Source: Aeropyrum sp. (GTDB taxonomy: Archaea > Thermoproteota > Thermoprotei_A > Sulfolobales > Acidilobaceae). Taken from it: a stretch of DNA of 49,582 nucleotides. Below the pieces are notes generated by a model. It searched no databases. It was given only the letters and a program-made list of their open reading frames with translations, and was not told the origin of the DNA. Position numbers and translations under genes: made by a program. Positions 24,380-33,562 of this stretch are shown here, in pieces (the stretch's first letter is position 1; each line of letters begins with the position of its first letter). The stretch spans positions 1-49,582 of the forward strand of contig WAKF01000038.1 in assembly GCA_015523465.1 (NCBI GenBank). Direction: 5' to 3'.

Positions 24380-25665
24380 CCCCCTTCCTGGAGGAGGTAG
24401 GATATGAGCGTGTGGGGGAGACCCTCCCCAGAGACTACGGGGCTTCTAGGCTCCTAGCTGAGAGGCAGGGATGCGGGCCCGCCCTTTTATTCAAGGTTGA
24501 GGGATCGGAGCTAGAGTCTGCGGGTAACGTTGTCGATACTAGAGGCAAGCTCTATAGGGCCCTTCAGGCCGGCTCTGACGAGGAGGCTTATAAGGCTCTC
24601 TTAGAGGCTATGTCGAGTCCTCAGCCGCTAAAGATGGTGGGGGCTCCGAGGCTGAGAGAGGCTAGCCGGGGCCTCCTAAGCCTCCCAGCAGTGAAGTTCT
24701 ATGAGGGCGAGGCTGGCTGGTACCTCTCAGCCTCCATATACATAGCATGCTACGAGGGCGTCTGCAACGCTAGTATACACAGGACGCTAGTCAGGGGGGA
24801 GCGGGAGGCGGTAGCCAGGATAGTGCCACGTCACCTATGGTCCCTGTATAGGAAAGCTAGGGCCCGGGGGGAGGACCTACCGGTAACCATAGTGCTTGGA
24901 GTACACCCTGCAGTCCTCCTAGCAGCCGCCTCAAGCCCCAGGCTGGGAGTCTTCGAGGTAGAAGTGGCGTCTAGGCTTATGGGGGGTCTTGAGGCCTATG
25001 AGAGCCCTATACACGGTAACCCCGTACCCTTCGGGGCTGGAGCTATCGTCGAGGCCTGGGTAACAGGTATTATGGTGGAGGAGGGCCCCTACGTAGACGC
25101 CCTGTTGACTTACGACAGGGTTAGAAAGCAGCCCCTCATAAAGGTCGAGAAGGTCTACCTAGACCCAGATGGAATAGGCCATGTGATCCTAGGGGGAGGC
25201 CTGGAGCACGCAATCCTAATGGGCTTCCCCCGCGAGGCTGCCATATGGGATGCAGTGTCCAAGGTCGTCCCAAGGGTGAGGAAGGTTAGGCTCACTCCAG
25301 CAAGCGGGGGCTGGCTCCACGCAGTCATATCGATCGAGAAGCAGCACGAGGGAGACGGCAAATCAGCCATAATGGCGGCGTTCGCAGCCCATCCAAGCCT
25401 CAAACACGTGGTAGTAGTGGACTCGGACGTGGACCCCGACAACCCCTGGGAAGTTGAGTGGGCGATAGCAACCAGGTTCCAAGCAGACAGAGACCTAGTG
25501 TTAATAAGGAACGCAAGGGGCTCCACACTAGACCCAAGCTCCCAGGACGGCCTCACCTCAAAGGTCGGGATAGACGCTACGAAGCCCCTAGAAGCGGGCC
25601 CAGGCTACAAGCGGGGAGTAATCCCGGGTCTCAGGTCCTGGGGAGGCGAGTGTAGGGGAGGTTAG
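24361..25665 (+). CDS. UbiD-family decarboxylase, possibly anhydromevalonate phosphate decarboxylase
   Basis: This 434-residue protein is of the prenylated-FMN-dependent UbiD family: NASIHRTLVRGERE, VTIVLGVHPAVLLAAASS, GNPVPFGAGAIVEAWVTG and VVVDSDVDPDNPWEVEWA are the usual blocks. The short length, near 430, matches archaeal members that decarboxylate trans-anhydromevalonate 5-phosphate in the modified archaeal mevalonate pathway. That substrate is inferred from lineage and length, not from a diagnostic residue. The prenyl-FMN synthase UbiX is not in the window. The start is GTG 24361, and the next gene follows by six bases. Confidence 0.8.
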   Translation: MAKAYLAPFLEEVGYERVGETLPRDYGASRLLAERQGCGPALLFKVEGSELESAGNVVDTRGKLYRALQAGSDEEAYKALLEAMSSPQPLKMVGAPRLREASRGLLSLPAVKFYEGEAGWYLSASIYIACYEGVCNASIHRTLVRGEREAVARIVPRHLWSLYRKARARGEDLPVTIVLGVHPAVLLAAASSPRLGVFEVEVASRLMGGLEAYESPIHGNPVPFGAGAIVEAWVTGIMVEEGPYVDALLTYDRVRKQPLIKVEKVYLDPDGIGHVILGGGLEHAILMGFPREAAIWDAVSKVVPRVRKVRLTPASGGWLHAVISIEKQHEGDGKSAIMAAFAAHPSLKHVVVVDSDVDPDNPWEVEWAIATRFQADRDLVLIRNARGSTLDPSSQDGLTSKVGIDATKPLEAGPGYKRGVIPGLRSWGGECRGG

Positions 25666-25670
25666 AAGAG

Positions 25671-26141
25671 ATGCCCAAGCTATACCCCGATCAGCCAGTA
25701 GTAGGTGTTGGAGCCCTGGTACTAGACTCAGGGAGGATCCTACTTGTAAAGAGAGCCTACCCCCCGGGGCGAGGGCGCTGGAGTGTGCCCGGGGGTCACG
25801 TCGAGCTGGGTGAAGGGGTCCTCGAGGCTGCTGCGAGGGAACTTAGAGAGGAGACGGGTCTTGAAGGGGAGCCGCTTGGAGTCGTTAACGTGGATGACGC
25901 TATAACCAGAGACGATAAGGGAGTGAGGTACCACTACGTGCTCGTAACAGTACTGGTAAAGCCTGTCGGGGGCGAGTTGAAGCCGGGTGGCGACGCCCTA
26001 GAAGTAGGCTTCTTCACGCTAAGCGAGGCTAAAAGCCTAGACTTAACCCCCTCAACCAGGGGGCTTATAGAGAAGATTGAGAAGGGGCTACTATGCATTG
26101 AGAAGCCCATACCGGTTAACCGATACTCGCCCAGCGACTAG
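25671..26141 (+). CDS. Nudix hydrolase
   Basis: This 156-residue protein has a full Nudix box, G-x5-E-x7-REL-x-EE-x-GL, at about residues 38-60 (GHVELGEG then ARELREETGL). It hydrolyses nucleoside diphosphate-linked compounds such as ADP-ribose or oxidised nucleotides; the substrate cannot be read here. The ATG is preceded by GGAGG at 25658-25662, within the UbiD-family gene, so the two are one operon. Confidence 0.85.
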   Translation: MPKLYPDQPVVGVGALVLDSGRILLVKRAYPPGRGRWSVPGGHVELGEGVLEAAARELREETGLEGEPLGVVNVDDAITRDDKGVRYHYVLVTVLVKPVGGELKPGGDALEVGFFTLSEAKSLDLTPSTRGLIEKIEKGLLCIEKPIPVNRYSPSD

Positions 26142-26198
26142 AGTCATAGCTTAAAAATAGAAGCGCTCCCAGGCCCTCAGCGTTACCAGGGACCCATA

Positions 26199-27323
26199 AT
26201 GGCATCAACACTATTTCTCCAGGCCCTACCCAGGGTAGCGGAACTCCTTGTAAGGTACTCGCTAGACCTCAAGCTCAAGGAAGACGTGATGATAACCACT
26301 AGCTTGGAAAGCGTCGAGCTAGCTAAAGCTATTGCATTCGAGGCTATAAGGGCTGGCGCGATGCCCCATATAAGACTCAGCCTGGAGGAGGTAAACGAGT
26401 TCTTCTACAAGAACGCCCCCAGAGAGCTGCTAGAGTACGTGTCACCCCTAGAAGAATACTCTATGGAGAGGATCCATGCGCTGGTAAGCATCATAGCACC
26501 CAGGCACATGAAGCCCCTCCAAGGAGTAGACCCCTCCAGGCTAGCATTAAGAGCCTCGGCAACTAAGAAGCTAACAGAGATATTCATGAGGAGGGATGGC
26601 GAGGGAAGCCTGAAATGGGTGGTGACAGCCTATCCAACGCCAGCTATGGCTCAGGAAGCGGGTATGACGCCACTAGAGATGGAGGAGTTTGTCTACAAAG
26701 CCCTAAAGCTCCACGAAAAAGACCCTATAGAAGCGTGGAAGAGGCAAGCCAGAGGCCAGGAGAAGGTAAGGGAGTTACTGTCAAGGGTGTCTGAGCTTAG
26801 GGTTGTGGGGCCTGGGACCGACATTACATTCCGAGTTGAGGGTAGGACCTGGATAAACGATGACGGCAGAAAGAATATGCCGGGAGGCGAGGTGTTCACG
26901 GCTCCACACGAGGACGGCGTCGACGGTGAGATCTACTATGAGTTCCCCCTTGTATGGAGGGGGATAGAGTTGAGGGGTGTAAGGTTGAAGTTTAGGAGAG
27001 GCGAGGTAGTGGAGGCTCAGGCGCTCGAGGGCGGGGAAGCTCTAAAGAAGCTGCTCGGCGTTGACGATGGGGCTAGGAGGCTGGGAGAGCTAGCCTTCGG
27101 CCTCAACTATGAGATAACAAGGCACACTAAGATAGTTTTATTCGACGAGAAAATCGGGGGCACGATGCACACTGCGCTGGGAGCGGCATACCCCATAACG
27201 GGGGGCAAGAACAACTCCTCCATACACGTGGACATAGTGAAGGACCTAAGAAGAGGCGGTAAGATATACGCCGACGGGGACTTAATATTCGAGGACGGGA
27301 GGTTCTTAATAGAGTTAGCGTGA
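26199..27323 (+). CDS. M29-family aminopeptidase
   Basis: This 374-residue metallopeptidase is of the thermophilic M29 type. Metal-site residues lie in NMPGGEVFTAP, LGELAFGLN, GGTMHTALG and SSIHVDIVKDL. It removes N-terminal residues from peptides in the cytoplasm and needs two divalent metals. CTTAAAAATA at 26151-26160 is a plausible TATA box, giving a leader of about 20 bases. Confidence 0.85.
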   Translation: MASTLFLQALPRVAELLVRYSLDLKLKEDVMITTSLESVELAKAIAFEAIRAGAMPHIRLSLEEVNEFFYKNAPRELLEYVSPLEEYSMERIHALVSIIAPRHMKPLQGVDPSRLALRASATKKLTEIFMRRDGEGSLKWVVTAYPTPAMAQEAGMTPLEMEEFVYKALKLHEKDPIEAWKRQARGQEKVRELLSRVSELRVVGPGTDITFRVEGRTWINDDGRKNMPGGEVFTAPHEDGVDGEIYYEFPLVWRGIELRGVRLKFRRGEVVEAQALEGGEALKKLLGVDDGARRLGELAFGLNYEITRHTKIVLFDEKIGGTMHTALGAAYPITGGKNNSSIHVDIVKDLRRGGKIYADGDLIFEDGRFLIELA

Positions 27324-27357
27324 AACGCAGGTGCACATAGGAGGCAGGACCCCGCGT

Positions 27358-28296
27358 TTACCTTTTCTCAAAAAAGCTTGTCTCCACTGTTCTTTCTACA
27401 AACAGGGGCGCCTCTCTCCCCACCTCCACCCTTTTCCCTTCAACGTCGAGACTGATCCATATGCTGATGCGTATGGTACTCCTCTCCCCATTCTTTAAGT
27501 GGTGATAGGCGATCTGGGGGATCTTGGTTAAGTCAACTGTGACTGGCACGGGAACCTCTATAGACTCTCCAGGCTTGACTATATTGACGCCTTCGACATA
27601 ACCTTCGGCAACATCGACCTCAGCCTCAACATGGTATATGCCGAAGCCTAACGCCCCTATAACAACCGGTATTCTAGAGTCGTTCCTAACCTTAACGTAG
27701 ACAGTCAAGTCGAGCATATCGGGCTTGACCCCTGCAAGCTCTATCCTAGCGCTCTCCACTACCACACTCCCCAGGAAGCCTAGATCCACGCTCTTACCCA
27801 CTTCAACTGTAACTGGGAATATTTGTGTCTCAACGCTGGTAGAATACTTTATAGGTATGGGTACTGTGAGTGGTCCCAGGCCAAGGGATACCTCGCCTGA
27901 TACTTTCAGGTTGCTAGCCTCCCCCGAGGATAAGTGAGTGTATACTAGCTCATCTAGGAGCTTGTTGTCTATAGTGACCTCAGCCTCGATCTCGGTCTCG
28001 CCCGCCTTTATATCCTGGGTTGGTATCTCAGTCACAGCGATCTTCAGGTCATTGAGATAAACCTCTATACTCCCCCCGTCAACCCTGACTGAAAGCCCAG
28101 TATTGTTTACTAGGTCCACAACAACAAGCACAGGTACACTATCCGGCGTCACGGAGTCAGGGTCTAGGTAGAGTGTGACCCCCTCAACCCTAAAAGGCTC
28201 TCCTCCACTCTTATAGTATATATAGCCTCCGAGAGCGGCAAGTCCTAAAATCAGCAAGGCTATAAGAATAAAAACGATCCTTAAAATCCCAGCCAA
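27358..28296 (-). CDS. Membrane-anchored protein with two LEA14/WHy domains
   Basis: This 312-residue protein has one N-terminal membrane helix (VFILIALLILGLAALGGYIYY) and two beta-sandwich domains of the LEA14/WHy type, about 35-155 and 165-305. Both have the family's VLVVVDLVNNTGL or TVYVKVRNDSRIPV strand. The anchor would hold them outside the cell. Such domains bind water or membranes in plants; their archaeal role is unknown. The gene is convergent with the M29 peptidase. The 216 bases beyond its start show only a TTAAAAACC at 28493-28501. Confidence 0.7.
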   Translation of the reverse strand: MAGILRIVFILIALLILGLAALGGYIYYKSGGEPFRVEGVTLYLDPDSVTPDSVPVLVVVDLVNNTGLSVRVDGGSIEVYLNDLKIAVTEIPTQDIKAGETEIEAEVTIDNKLLDELVYTHLSSGEASNLKVSGEVSLGLGPLTVPIPIKYSTSVETQIFPVTVEVGKSVDLGFLGSVVVESARIELAGVKPDMLDLTVYVKVRNDSRIPVVIGALGFGIYHVEAEVDVAEGYVEGVNIVKPGESIEVPVPVTVDLTKIPQIAYHHLKNGERSTIRISIWISLDVEGKRVEVGREAPLFVERTVETSFFEKR

Positions 28297-28512
28297 AACG
28301 CTCCCCTAGGTAGCCATGAGAAACGGAAACTATTATGCCTTGGGCTATTCATCTCGTCATTGGGAAACAGGCGTTCTCGAAGGCTTAACGTTGACGCTGA
28401 AAGATGGAGGTCGGCACCAGAAACCATCCTCAACCGGAGCGTCGGCTTATCGAGCCTTCCTCATCCCCCACTAAGGCTAACCCGCAGAAAGTTAAAAACC
28501 CTAGATTGCCTG

Positions 28513-29190
28513 CTACACAGGCCACTCTTCCATGTTATATGCCATGCTCCAGAACATGTACTCGTACTTAGTTGCTACACGGAAGATCCTCTTCAAGGCT
28601 TCGTAGCTCCCCCCGTAGGTCTCGTAGAGGGAGTCGATAAGGCTCCTATACTCTTCCACTGCAGCCCCATACTCGTCGCTAAGATAGACCTTAGCCCATC
28701 TCACGTAGATATCCACCTTGTTCCCTTCAAGCCTATCTTTGTTGTGGAGGGCTATCTCACGGTAACTCCAATAACAAGGTAACAAGGCCACAAGGCACTC
28801 TAATAGCGTGCCAGTAGCACAGGTTGCGATCATGAAGTCAACGTATGCTTGGTTCGTGGGCGCGGGCTCGGCTTGTAGGACCTCTGAAAGGCTGAGTCCA
28901 AGCTCTTTTAGTAGCTCCTCGTAGTTCCTCATCTCGGTTGTGGCTAGGAAGTGTGCGTGCTCTAGCGCCTTCCTACTAGCCTCGAAAGGCCCTAGTTTGG
29001 ATGCTGCAAGGCTTAAGCTTCTCACAAGGCCCACGAGGTAGTTGTAGTCCTGTATTGCGTAGAACCTAAATTTCTCTAGGGGGAGGCTCCCCTCGTATAG
29101 CTCTCGCACAAAAACGTGGTCGAGGAGCTTGGACCACACGTCAATATTATCAGTCTTAAGCCTCTCGCTAACCTTCACGTCTGAGCCCAC
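28513..29190 (-). CDS. tenA: TenA-family thiaminase II / aminopyrimidine aminohydrolase
   Basis: This 225-residue helical protein has TenA motifs: FRFYAIQDYNYLVGLVRSLS, the catalytic-type cysteine in LLPCYWSYREIA, and the C-terminal glutamate in YEYMFWSMAYN. TenA salvages thiamine breakdown products (aminopyrimidines). I see no THI-box riboswitch upstream. Its start ATG 29190 lies in a gap with an AT-rich ATTTATTAATT near 29222 that can serve as a TATA box. Confidence 0.85.
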   Translation of the reverse strand: MGSDVKVSERLKTDNIDVWSKLLDHVFVRELYEGSLPLEKFRFYAIQDYNYLVGLVRSLSLAASKLGPFEASRKALEHAHFLATTEMRNYEELLKELGLSLSEVLQAEPAPTNQAYVDFMIATCATGTLLECLVALLPCYWSYREIALHNKDRLEGNKVDIYVRWAKVYLSDEYGAAVEEYRSLIDSLYETYGGSYEALKRIFRVATKYEYMFWSMAYNMEEWPV

Positions 29191-29320
29191 AAGCGGTTAG
29201 ATGGAGGCTAGAGTAAATTACCATTTATTAATTATGCCGTTGCTTCATGCGAGCCTCACTGTGCATACCAGCGCCTGGTAAAGATGAATGAGAAAAGTGG
29301 TGCTTTAGACTATATAGTAT

Positions 29321-29344
29321 AGTATACTGTAGTTATACTGTAGT
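29321..29344. repeat. Tandem 11-bp repeat, possible operator
   Basis: TATACTGTAGT occurs twice in a row (29323-29333 and 29334-29344), preceded by the palindrome AGTATACT (29321-29328). An 11-bp spacing is about one helical turn. The block ends next to the stop of the CDGSH gene and about 130 bases upstream of tenA. Confidence 0.5.
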
Positions 29345-29536
29345 CTATGCTTCATACTCGAATGCTACGCTCTCGTCGGCAGTAAATCCTATTCTGGCAT
29401 GTGTGCCGTCACAATAAGGTTTATTCTTAGAGCCCCCGCACCGGCATAGCGCCGCCTTTACTTGACCATTAACTTCTATAAGGTAAGGACCGTTTTTTGT
29501 TGCAACGACTCTGAATTTAACGGGCACGTGTCTCAC
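29345..29536 (-). CDS. Small CDGSH iron-sulfur protein
   Basis: This 63-residue protein has the CDGSH motif in CRCGGSKNKPYCDGTH: three cysteines and one histidine that bind a redox-active 2Fe-2S cluster. The length fits single-motif prokaryotic members. TATAAACATG just upstream (complement, near 29568-29577) could be its TATA box. Its redox partner is unknown. Confidence 0.85.
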   Translation of the reverse strand: MRHVPVKFRVVATKNGPYLIEVNGQVKAALCRCGGSKNKPYCDGTHARIGFTADESVAFEYEA

Positions 29537-29643
29537 CGTCTCCAGTAAGCACTTAGCAAAGGCATTATCATGTTTATAGTGAGGTCATACGTGTCTAACC
29601 ACCGTCAAGCTTTATATGTTAAACTAGCTTTACATTAGAAAGC

Positions 29644-29725
29644 GGGCCCTCGGAACCCCCATTAAGCACATCGAGACTTCGCTAGTCAACGCCTTCCTCA
29701 CAGGGCCCCTAGCAGTCTGGGGTTC
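29644..29725 (+). ncRNA. Candidate structured RNA with pseudoknot-like pairing
   Basis: Two perfect 7-bp pairings interleave: GGGCCCT (29644-29650) with AGGGCCC (29702-29708), and GAACCCC (29653-29659) with GGGGTTC (29719-29725). GACT/AGTC inside can form a small hairpin. A TTTATATG at 29612-29619 lies about 30 bases before the first arm and could start a transcript there. A TATA box for amtB follows. The interleaved arms may reflect alternative folds. No known RNA family is recognised. Confidence 0.3.
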
Positions 29726-29740
29726 TCCAGCGTCTTAAGC

Positions 29741-29748
29741 TATATAAA
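29741..29748 (+). promoter_or_regulatory. TATA box for amtB-PII
   Basis: TATATAAA is a consensus TATA box placing transcription start near 29770, about 42 bases before GTG 29813. A second AT-rich element, GATTTTTAAG (29770-29779), would give an 11-base leader. Confidence 0.55.
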
Positions 29749-29812
29749 GCTGCTTGAAACTGCTACGTAAGATTTTTAAGCATGTTAAAACCGCTTCTAG
29801 GGCAAGGCTCAC

Positions 29813-31060
29813 GTGGGTTCGGTTGATCCCTCGGCTACAGCCTGGCTTCTAGCCTCTACAGCCCTCGTCGTCGCTATGGTTTTTGGCGTAGCGTTCTTCT
29901 ACTCCGGGCTGGTTAGGAGGAAGAATGCTGTCAACATGATAGCTACTAGCGTGATGGCGTTATCCGTAGCTGGGGTTCAATGGGTGCTTGTAGGGTTCAC
30001 CCTGGCATTCAGTGGCGACGCTTTATGGGGCTTTAGTGGCGACCTGAAAGCCCTAGGACTGAGAGGTTACGGGCTTGAAGCTCCAGAGGGCCTAAGCGTG
30101 CCCGGAGCCCTCTACGCAGCCTTCCAGGGAGCCTTCGCGGCTGTGACCGCAGCGATACTGACAAGCCCCTTCGCCGAGAGGGCTAGCTTCCTGGGCTTCA
30201 CGGTCTTCACGCTAGCCTGGCTAACCCTGGTATACAGCATCGTAGCCCACTGGGTATGGGCTGGAGGCCTAGCAGACAAGGTCGCCTACGCCCTAACTGG
30301 AGAGCACCCTGTAGACTTCGCTGGGGGCCTGGTAGTCCATACAGCGAGCGGCTTCAGCGCTCTCGCAGTAGCCCTAGTCCTGGGCCCCAGGGAGGGTTAT
30401 GGTATGAGGCAGTTCCAGCCACACAACATACCACTCTCAGCCCTAGGAGCAGCGATACTCTGGGCTGGATGGTTTGGCTTCAACGCGGGAAGCGCCCTTG
30501 AGGCTAGTGGCCTAGCGGGTAACGCCCTCCTAGTGACTCACGTAGCGGCTAGCAGCGGGGCACTAGCATGGGGAGTTGCCAGTTGGGTCTTCAACGGTAG
30601 GCCAGGCCTGCTTGGCATGCTTAGCGGTGCCATAGCGGGCCTCGTAGCAATAACGCCCGCTTCAGGCTACGTAAACCCCCTTGACGCCATAGTCATAGGC
30701 GCCCTGGGAGCCCTAGCCAGCTACCTAGCCCTAAGTTGGAGGCTTAGGAGCGGTGTGGACGAGAGCCTAGATGCATGGGCTATACATGGGGTAGCCGGGC
30801 TTACTGGCAGCCTTCTCACCGGGGTCTTCGCTAGGCAGGGAATAGGGGGAGTAGCTGGGCTCCTAGAAGGCAATCCCAGCTTGCTAGCGGCGCAGCTAGT
30901 GGCAGCCGTCGTAGTGGTAGTATACTCGCTCATAGCTAGCTATCTAATAGCCCTAGCAGTAGACAAGACTCTAGGCCTAAGAGTAAAGCCTGAGGAAGAG
31001 ATGGTAGGCCTCGATATAAGCCAGCATGCAGAAGAGGCTTATGGATGGGCCGAGGCCTAG
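29813..31060 (+). CDS. amtB: Ammonium transporter (Amt/MEP/Rh)
   Basis: This 415-residue membrane protein has about 11 helices, beginning with WLLASTALVVAMVFGVAFFYSGLVRRKNAVN. The two conserved pore histidines are in DFAGGLVVHTASG and AIHGVAGLTG. Amt moves ammonium or ammonia into the cell. GTG 29813 is the start; the PII gene follows three bases after the stop, as usual for amtB-PII pairs. Regulation by nitrogen is expected from the pairing. Confidence 0.93.
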   Translation: MGSVDPSATAWLLASTALVVAMVFGVAFFYSGLVRRKNAVNMIATSVMALSVAGVQWVLVGFTLAFSGDALWGFSGDLKALGLRGYGLEAPEGLSVPGALYAAFQGAFAAVTAAILTSPFAERASFLGFTVFTLAWLTLVYSIVAHWVWAGGLADKVAYALTGEHPVDFAGGLVVHTASGFSALAVALVLGPREGYGMRQFQPHNIPLSALGAAILWAGWFGFNAGSALEASGLAGNALLVTHVAASSGALAWGVASWVFNGRPGLLGMLSGAIAGLVAITPASGYVNPLDAIVIGALGALASYLALSWRLRSGVDESLDAWAIHGVAGLTGSLLTGVFARQGIGGVAGLLEGNPSLLAAQLVAAVVVVVYSLIASYLIALAVDKTLGLRVKPEEEMVGLDISQHAEEAYGWAEA

Positions 31061-31405
<345 letters not shown>

Positions 31406-31629
31406 ACTATATTTTAATGACCTCTTAATAACTTCTATACCTTCGCATCCCAGTAGAGCTCACCATCCACGTCTCAAAAGTAACTTTACATGGGATTAGG
31501 CAACGGCGCGTCGAGAAGCAGAAGATAAAAATTAGATAAAATTATAGAATATGTGGGGAGGCTTTAAAGAGTCTATAGCTAGCAAGATAAAATAGGCATG
31601 TGATTGAGATAATATAAGAGCCCCGAGCA

Positions 31630-31644
31630 TGTTTTTAGTTGTAA
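31630..31644 (+). promoter_or_regulatory. Promoter-like 15-mer before the ABC operon
   Basis: TGTTTTTAGTTGTAA is identical to 5600-5614 and lies 27 bases before GTG 31671, at the spacing expected for a TATA-like element with a leaderless or near-leaderless start. A GAGGGGTG follows. Confidence 0.45.
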
Positions 31645-31670
31645 TTGAGTGTTAAGAGGGGTGTTTTAGC

Positions 31671-33557
31671 GTGAGAAGGATCTACCACATACTAACAGCT
31701 CTCGTTCTTCTCGCCATGATGGCGCTCCCCTTCACATTCACCTGGGTGCCGACGAAGGCGCAGGCAGTACCCGCTCTTACCGGCAACTTCGAGGAAGACG
31801 TTATAGCTATAGGTAAGTGGCTTCAGGAAAACGGGATTACAGAGGTTAAATATAAGGTTCAAGCGGCTGGCGACCCTAACAGCGTCCTCAGGATGTGGGG
31901 TATAGTAGAGGCTGCAGAGGACATTAATGATATTTGGGCTGCAAACGGGATTAACGTGAAGATCGTCGTTGAAAGAGACTGGATTGACAGCTTCCAGAAA
32001 CAGTATGAGAACTTCGTTAACCAGTACCAGCTCGGGAGGAACGGCGACTTCTTCGTTAACAGCTATATATTCATAGCGCCTCTAGCCGCTGACGAGAGGC
32101 TTCTAGACATCACCGAGTGGGTTCAAATATACTGGGATAGCGTGTTTAAGGACTTCTACACCCCTCTAATGGAGGCTGCAAAGTTTAACGGTAAATTCTA
32201 TGGCATCCCACAGGACACCGAGGCAAGGCCCCTCTACATCAGGACAGACGTAGCCCAGTGCATGGGATGGAACATTGAGGGTCTAGACGAGAAGGTCAAG
32301 AATGGAGAGTTCACCTGGTACGATGTATTCGAGAAGGCTAAGGAGGCTGTGGACAAGGGTTGCGCCGACTGGGGCCTAATACACAGGAAGGGTAGCGCCC
32401 ACCCAGACCTAATTCAGTTCATCTTCGCCTTCGGAGGTAAGCTCTATAACCCCAACACCGGGAAGCTAGTATTCGACAAGGAGGCAGTCTACAAGTGGTT
32501 CTCTGTGGAGGCAGCGTTCGCCGATGCAGGCCTCCTACCAAGGGACATATTCCAGTGGGACTGGGCTACCCAGATTCACCCTACTATAGTAGGTGATAGG
32601 AAGGCTGACGGTGGCGTGGGTAACACGCTCTTCGACATCGGCGGTACCTGGTATTGGACCGAGTGGCAGACTAAGGACTACTATAAGGACCCCCAGACAG
32701 GTCAATTCAGGCCTCTGACGCCACAGGAAGTTAAGAGTAAGTTCTACTACACGCTCTTCCCTGCAGGCGAGCCTGGAAAGTCTCCGGTAACTCTAAGCCA
32801 GCCCTTCATGTGGATGATAGCCGCTAACGCTGGGAAGAGCAACCCGAACTTTGATAACCCCATGTTCAAGGAGGCTTATCAGAAGCTGGCGTTCCTCATA
32901 GTCGTGGCGGCTAGCGACGCCGAGATAAACGCTGTTCACAGCGTGATAAGCGCTCACGTGCCTGTAAGGAAGGAGGCTTCCAAGCTCCTCACGGACCCTG
33001 CCTGGATACAGAAGCTAAGGAACTACCAGCTAGAGTTCCACGATGATGTGATGAATGCTATCAAGGATATTATCGCTAAGACTGCAGACCCCATAAACAT
33101 CGAGTTCCTAGCTAGCGTGAGCTACATGCTAGACTACACAAAACTCGCTCCCAGCCACCCAGCCTACGATAGGCTCGCCGGCATCTATTTCGACGCAGTT
33201 AACAACGTTGTAAAGGGTGAAATGACCCCCGAAGAGGCGGTAAACTACGTCGAGAGCAAGATAAGGGCGGACCCCGTGCTCAAGGACTCAGTCGAGATAG
33301 TGGGTAACATACCAACTGGCTGGCAGTTCCCGAAGATGGCTGCAGAGACCCCAGCCCCCGAGAAGACACCCGAAAAGCCTGCTGAAACCCCCAAGGAGAC
33401 GCCGCAGCCGCAGCAGCCCGAGACGCCAGCGCCCGCTGAGACCCCGACAGAGACGCCTGAAGAGGGCGGTGTTAACACGGCATTGATCATAGGCATAATA
33501 ATAGTGGTTATAGTGGTGGCGGCGGCGATCTACTACTTCATGAGGAGTAGGGGCTAG
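31671..33557 (+). CDS. ABC transporter substrate-binding protein, carbohydrate-type
   Basis: This 628-residue protein has a signal peptide (hydrophobic core ALVLLAMMALPF, cleavage expected after PTKAQA), a family 1 binding domain, a Pro/Thr/Glu stalk (about 560-600) and a C-terminal membrane helix (LIIGIIIVVIVVAAAIYYF). The stalk and anchor hold it outside the membrane, as common for crenarchaeal binding proteins. It heads an operon with two MalF/MalG-type permeases and the downstream GDPD. The substrate cannot be read directly; glycerol phosphate or glycerophosphodiesters fit the neighbours. The start is GTG 31671. Confidence 0.85.
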   Translation: MRRIYHILTALVLLAMMALPFTFTWVPTKAQAVPALTGNFEEDVIAIGKWLQENGITEVKYKVQAAGDPNSVLRMWGIVEAAEDINDIWAANGINVKIVVERDWIDSFQKQYENFVNQYQLGRNGDFFVNSYIFIAPLAADERLLDITEWVQIYWDSVFKDFYTPLMEAAKFNGKFYGIPQDTEARPLYIRTDVAQCMGWNIEGLDEKVKNGEFTWYDVFEKAKEAVDKGCADWGLIHRKGSAHPDLIQFIFAFGGKLYNPNTGKLVFDKEAVYKWFSVEAAFADAGLLPRDIFQWDWATQIHPTIVGDRKADGGVGNTLFDIGGTWYWTEWQTKDYYKDPQTGQFRPLTPQEVKSKFYYTLFPAGEPGKSPVTLSQPFMWMIAANAGKSNPNFDNPMFKEAYQKLAFLIVVAASDAEINAVHSVISAHVPVRKEASKLLTDPAWIQKLRNYQLEFHDDVMNAIKDIIAKTADPINIEFLASVSYMLDYTKLAPSHPAYDRLAGIYFDAVNNVVKGEMTPEEAVNYVESKIRADPVLKDSVEIVGNIPTGWQFPKMAAETPAPEKTPEKPAETPKETPQPQQPETPAPAETPTETPEEGGVNTALIIGIIIVVIVVAAAIYYFMRSRG

Positions 33558-33562
33558 CTGGC

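Noticed and set aside
28360-28782. Plus-strand frame of 140 residues
   Set aside because: It overlaps tenA on the other strand for most of its length and has no recognisable motif; the start lies in a gap with no clear promoter.
29191-29344. Possible TPP riboswitch upstream of tenA
   Set aside because: I found no THI-box core motifs on the minus strand; the AT-rich promoter and a short repeat are all I see.
29640-29735. tRNA or SRP RNA in the gap before amtB
   Set aside because: The pairing arms do not make a cloverleaf, and the SRP core GGAAGG-type loop is absent; kept only as an unnamed structured RNA candidate.
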